Source: an uncultured Oscillospiraceae bacterium (GTDB lineage Bacteria > Bacillota > Clostridia > Oscillospirales > Oscillospiraceae). Taken from it: DNA of 6,686 nucleotides. The DNA lies in the NCBI GenBank assembly GCA_934659445.1, contig CAKUHV010000092.1, positions 1 to 6,686 of the forward strand, read 5' to 3'. The first letter of the stretch is position 1; every line of letters starts with the position of its first letter. Shown in pieces: positions 5,836-6,686 of this stretch. The notes under the pieces are model-generated. The model did not search any database. It worked only from the letters and a program-made list of their open reading frames with translations, and had not been told where the DNA came from. The position numbers were made by a program, and so were the translations under genes.

Positions 5836-6686
<851 letters not shown>

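Overview
The window is GC-rich, densely coding DNA with every convincing gene on the + strand. The closest match is a Firmicutes (Clostridia) chromosome, probably a gut member of the Oscillospiraceae or a near relative. Four things point there: the dgt-like / dnaG / rpoD order, strong GGAGG-type ribosome sites, a DnaG and a sigma-A of Clostridial type, and an intergenic palindrome of the 'GTCATTGCGAG...GGCAATCCG' kind that I recall as common in gut Firmicutes. The taxonomic call is inference; no rRNA is present.

Layout. Positions 1-822 are the 3' part of cysS (cysteinyl-tRNA synthetase), cut by the window edge. A GC-rich hairpin (882-914) follows. A good extended -10 promoter (985-990) and a short leader with a perfect hairpin then precede a complete gene for a PAS / AAA+ / Fis-type sigma-54-dependent activator (1041-2480). 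A textbook intrinsic terminator (2533-2570) closes that unit. An A/T-tract island and a structured leader (2591-2771) lead into a dGTPase-like HD phosphohydrolase gene (2772-3776). A 298-base gap then holds two palindromic elements and a 15-base copy of the 3' end of the dgt-like gene. dnaG (primase, TTG start, 4075-5835) follows, and its stop overlaps the start of rpoD (primary sigma factor, 5832 to the window end, 3' truncated).

How the genes fit together. The dgt-like gene, dnaG and rpoD form the Clostridial version of the macromolecular synthesis operon: dNTP pool control, primer synthesis and housekeeping transcription. Here the dgt-like gene is separated from dnaG by repeat insertions, while dnaG and rpoD remain tightly coupled by an ATGA overlap. 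The sigma-54 activator has its own promoter and terminators and no recognisable target operon or -24/-12 promoter inside the window, so it looks like an independent unit with a target elsewhere.

I see no defence system, CRISPR, prophage, transposase or wholly unknown gene. The least ordinary part is the repeat-filled gap between the dgt-like gene and dnaG, followed by the orphan sigma-54 activator.
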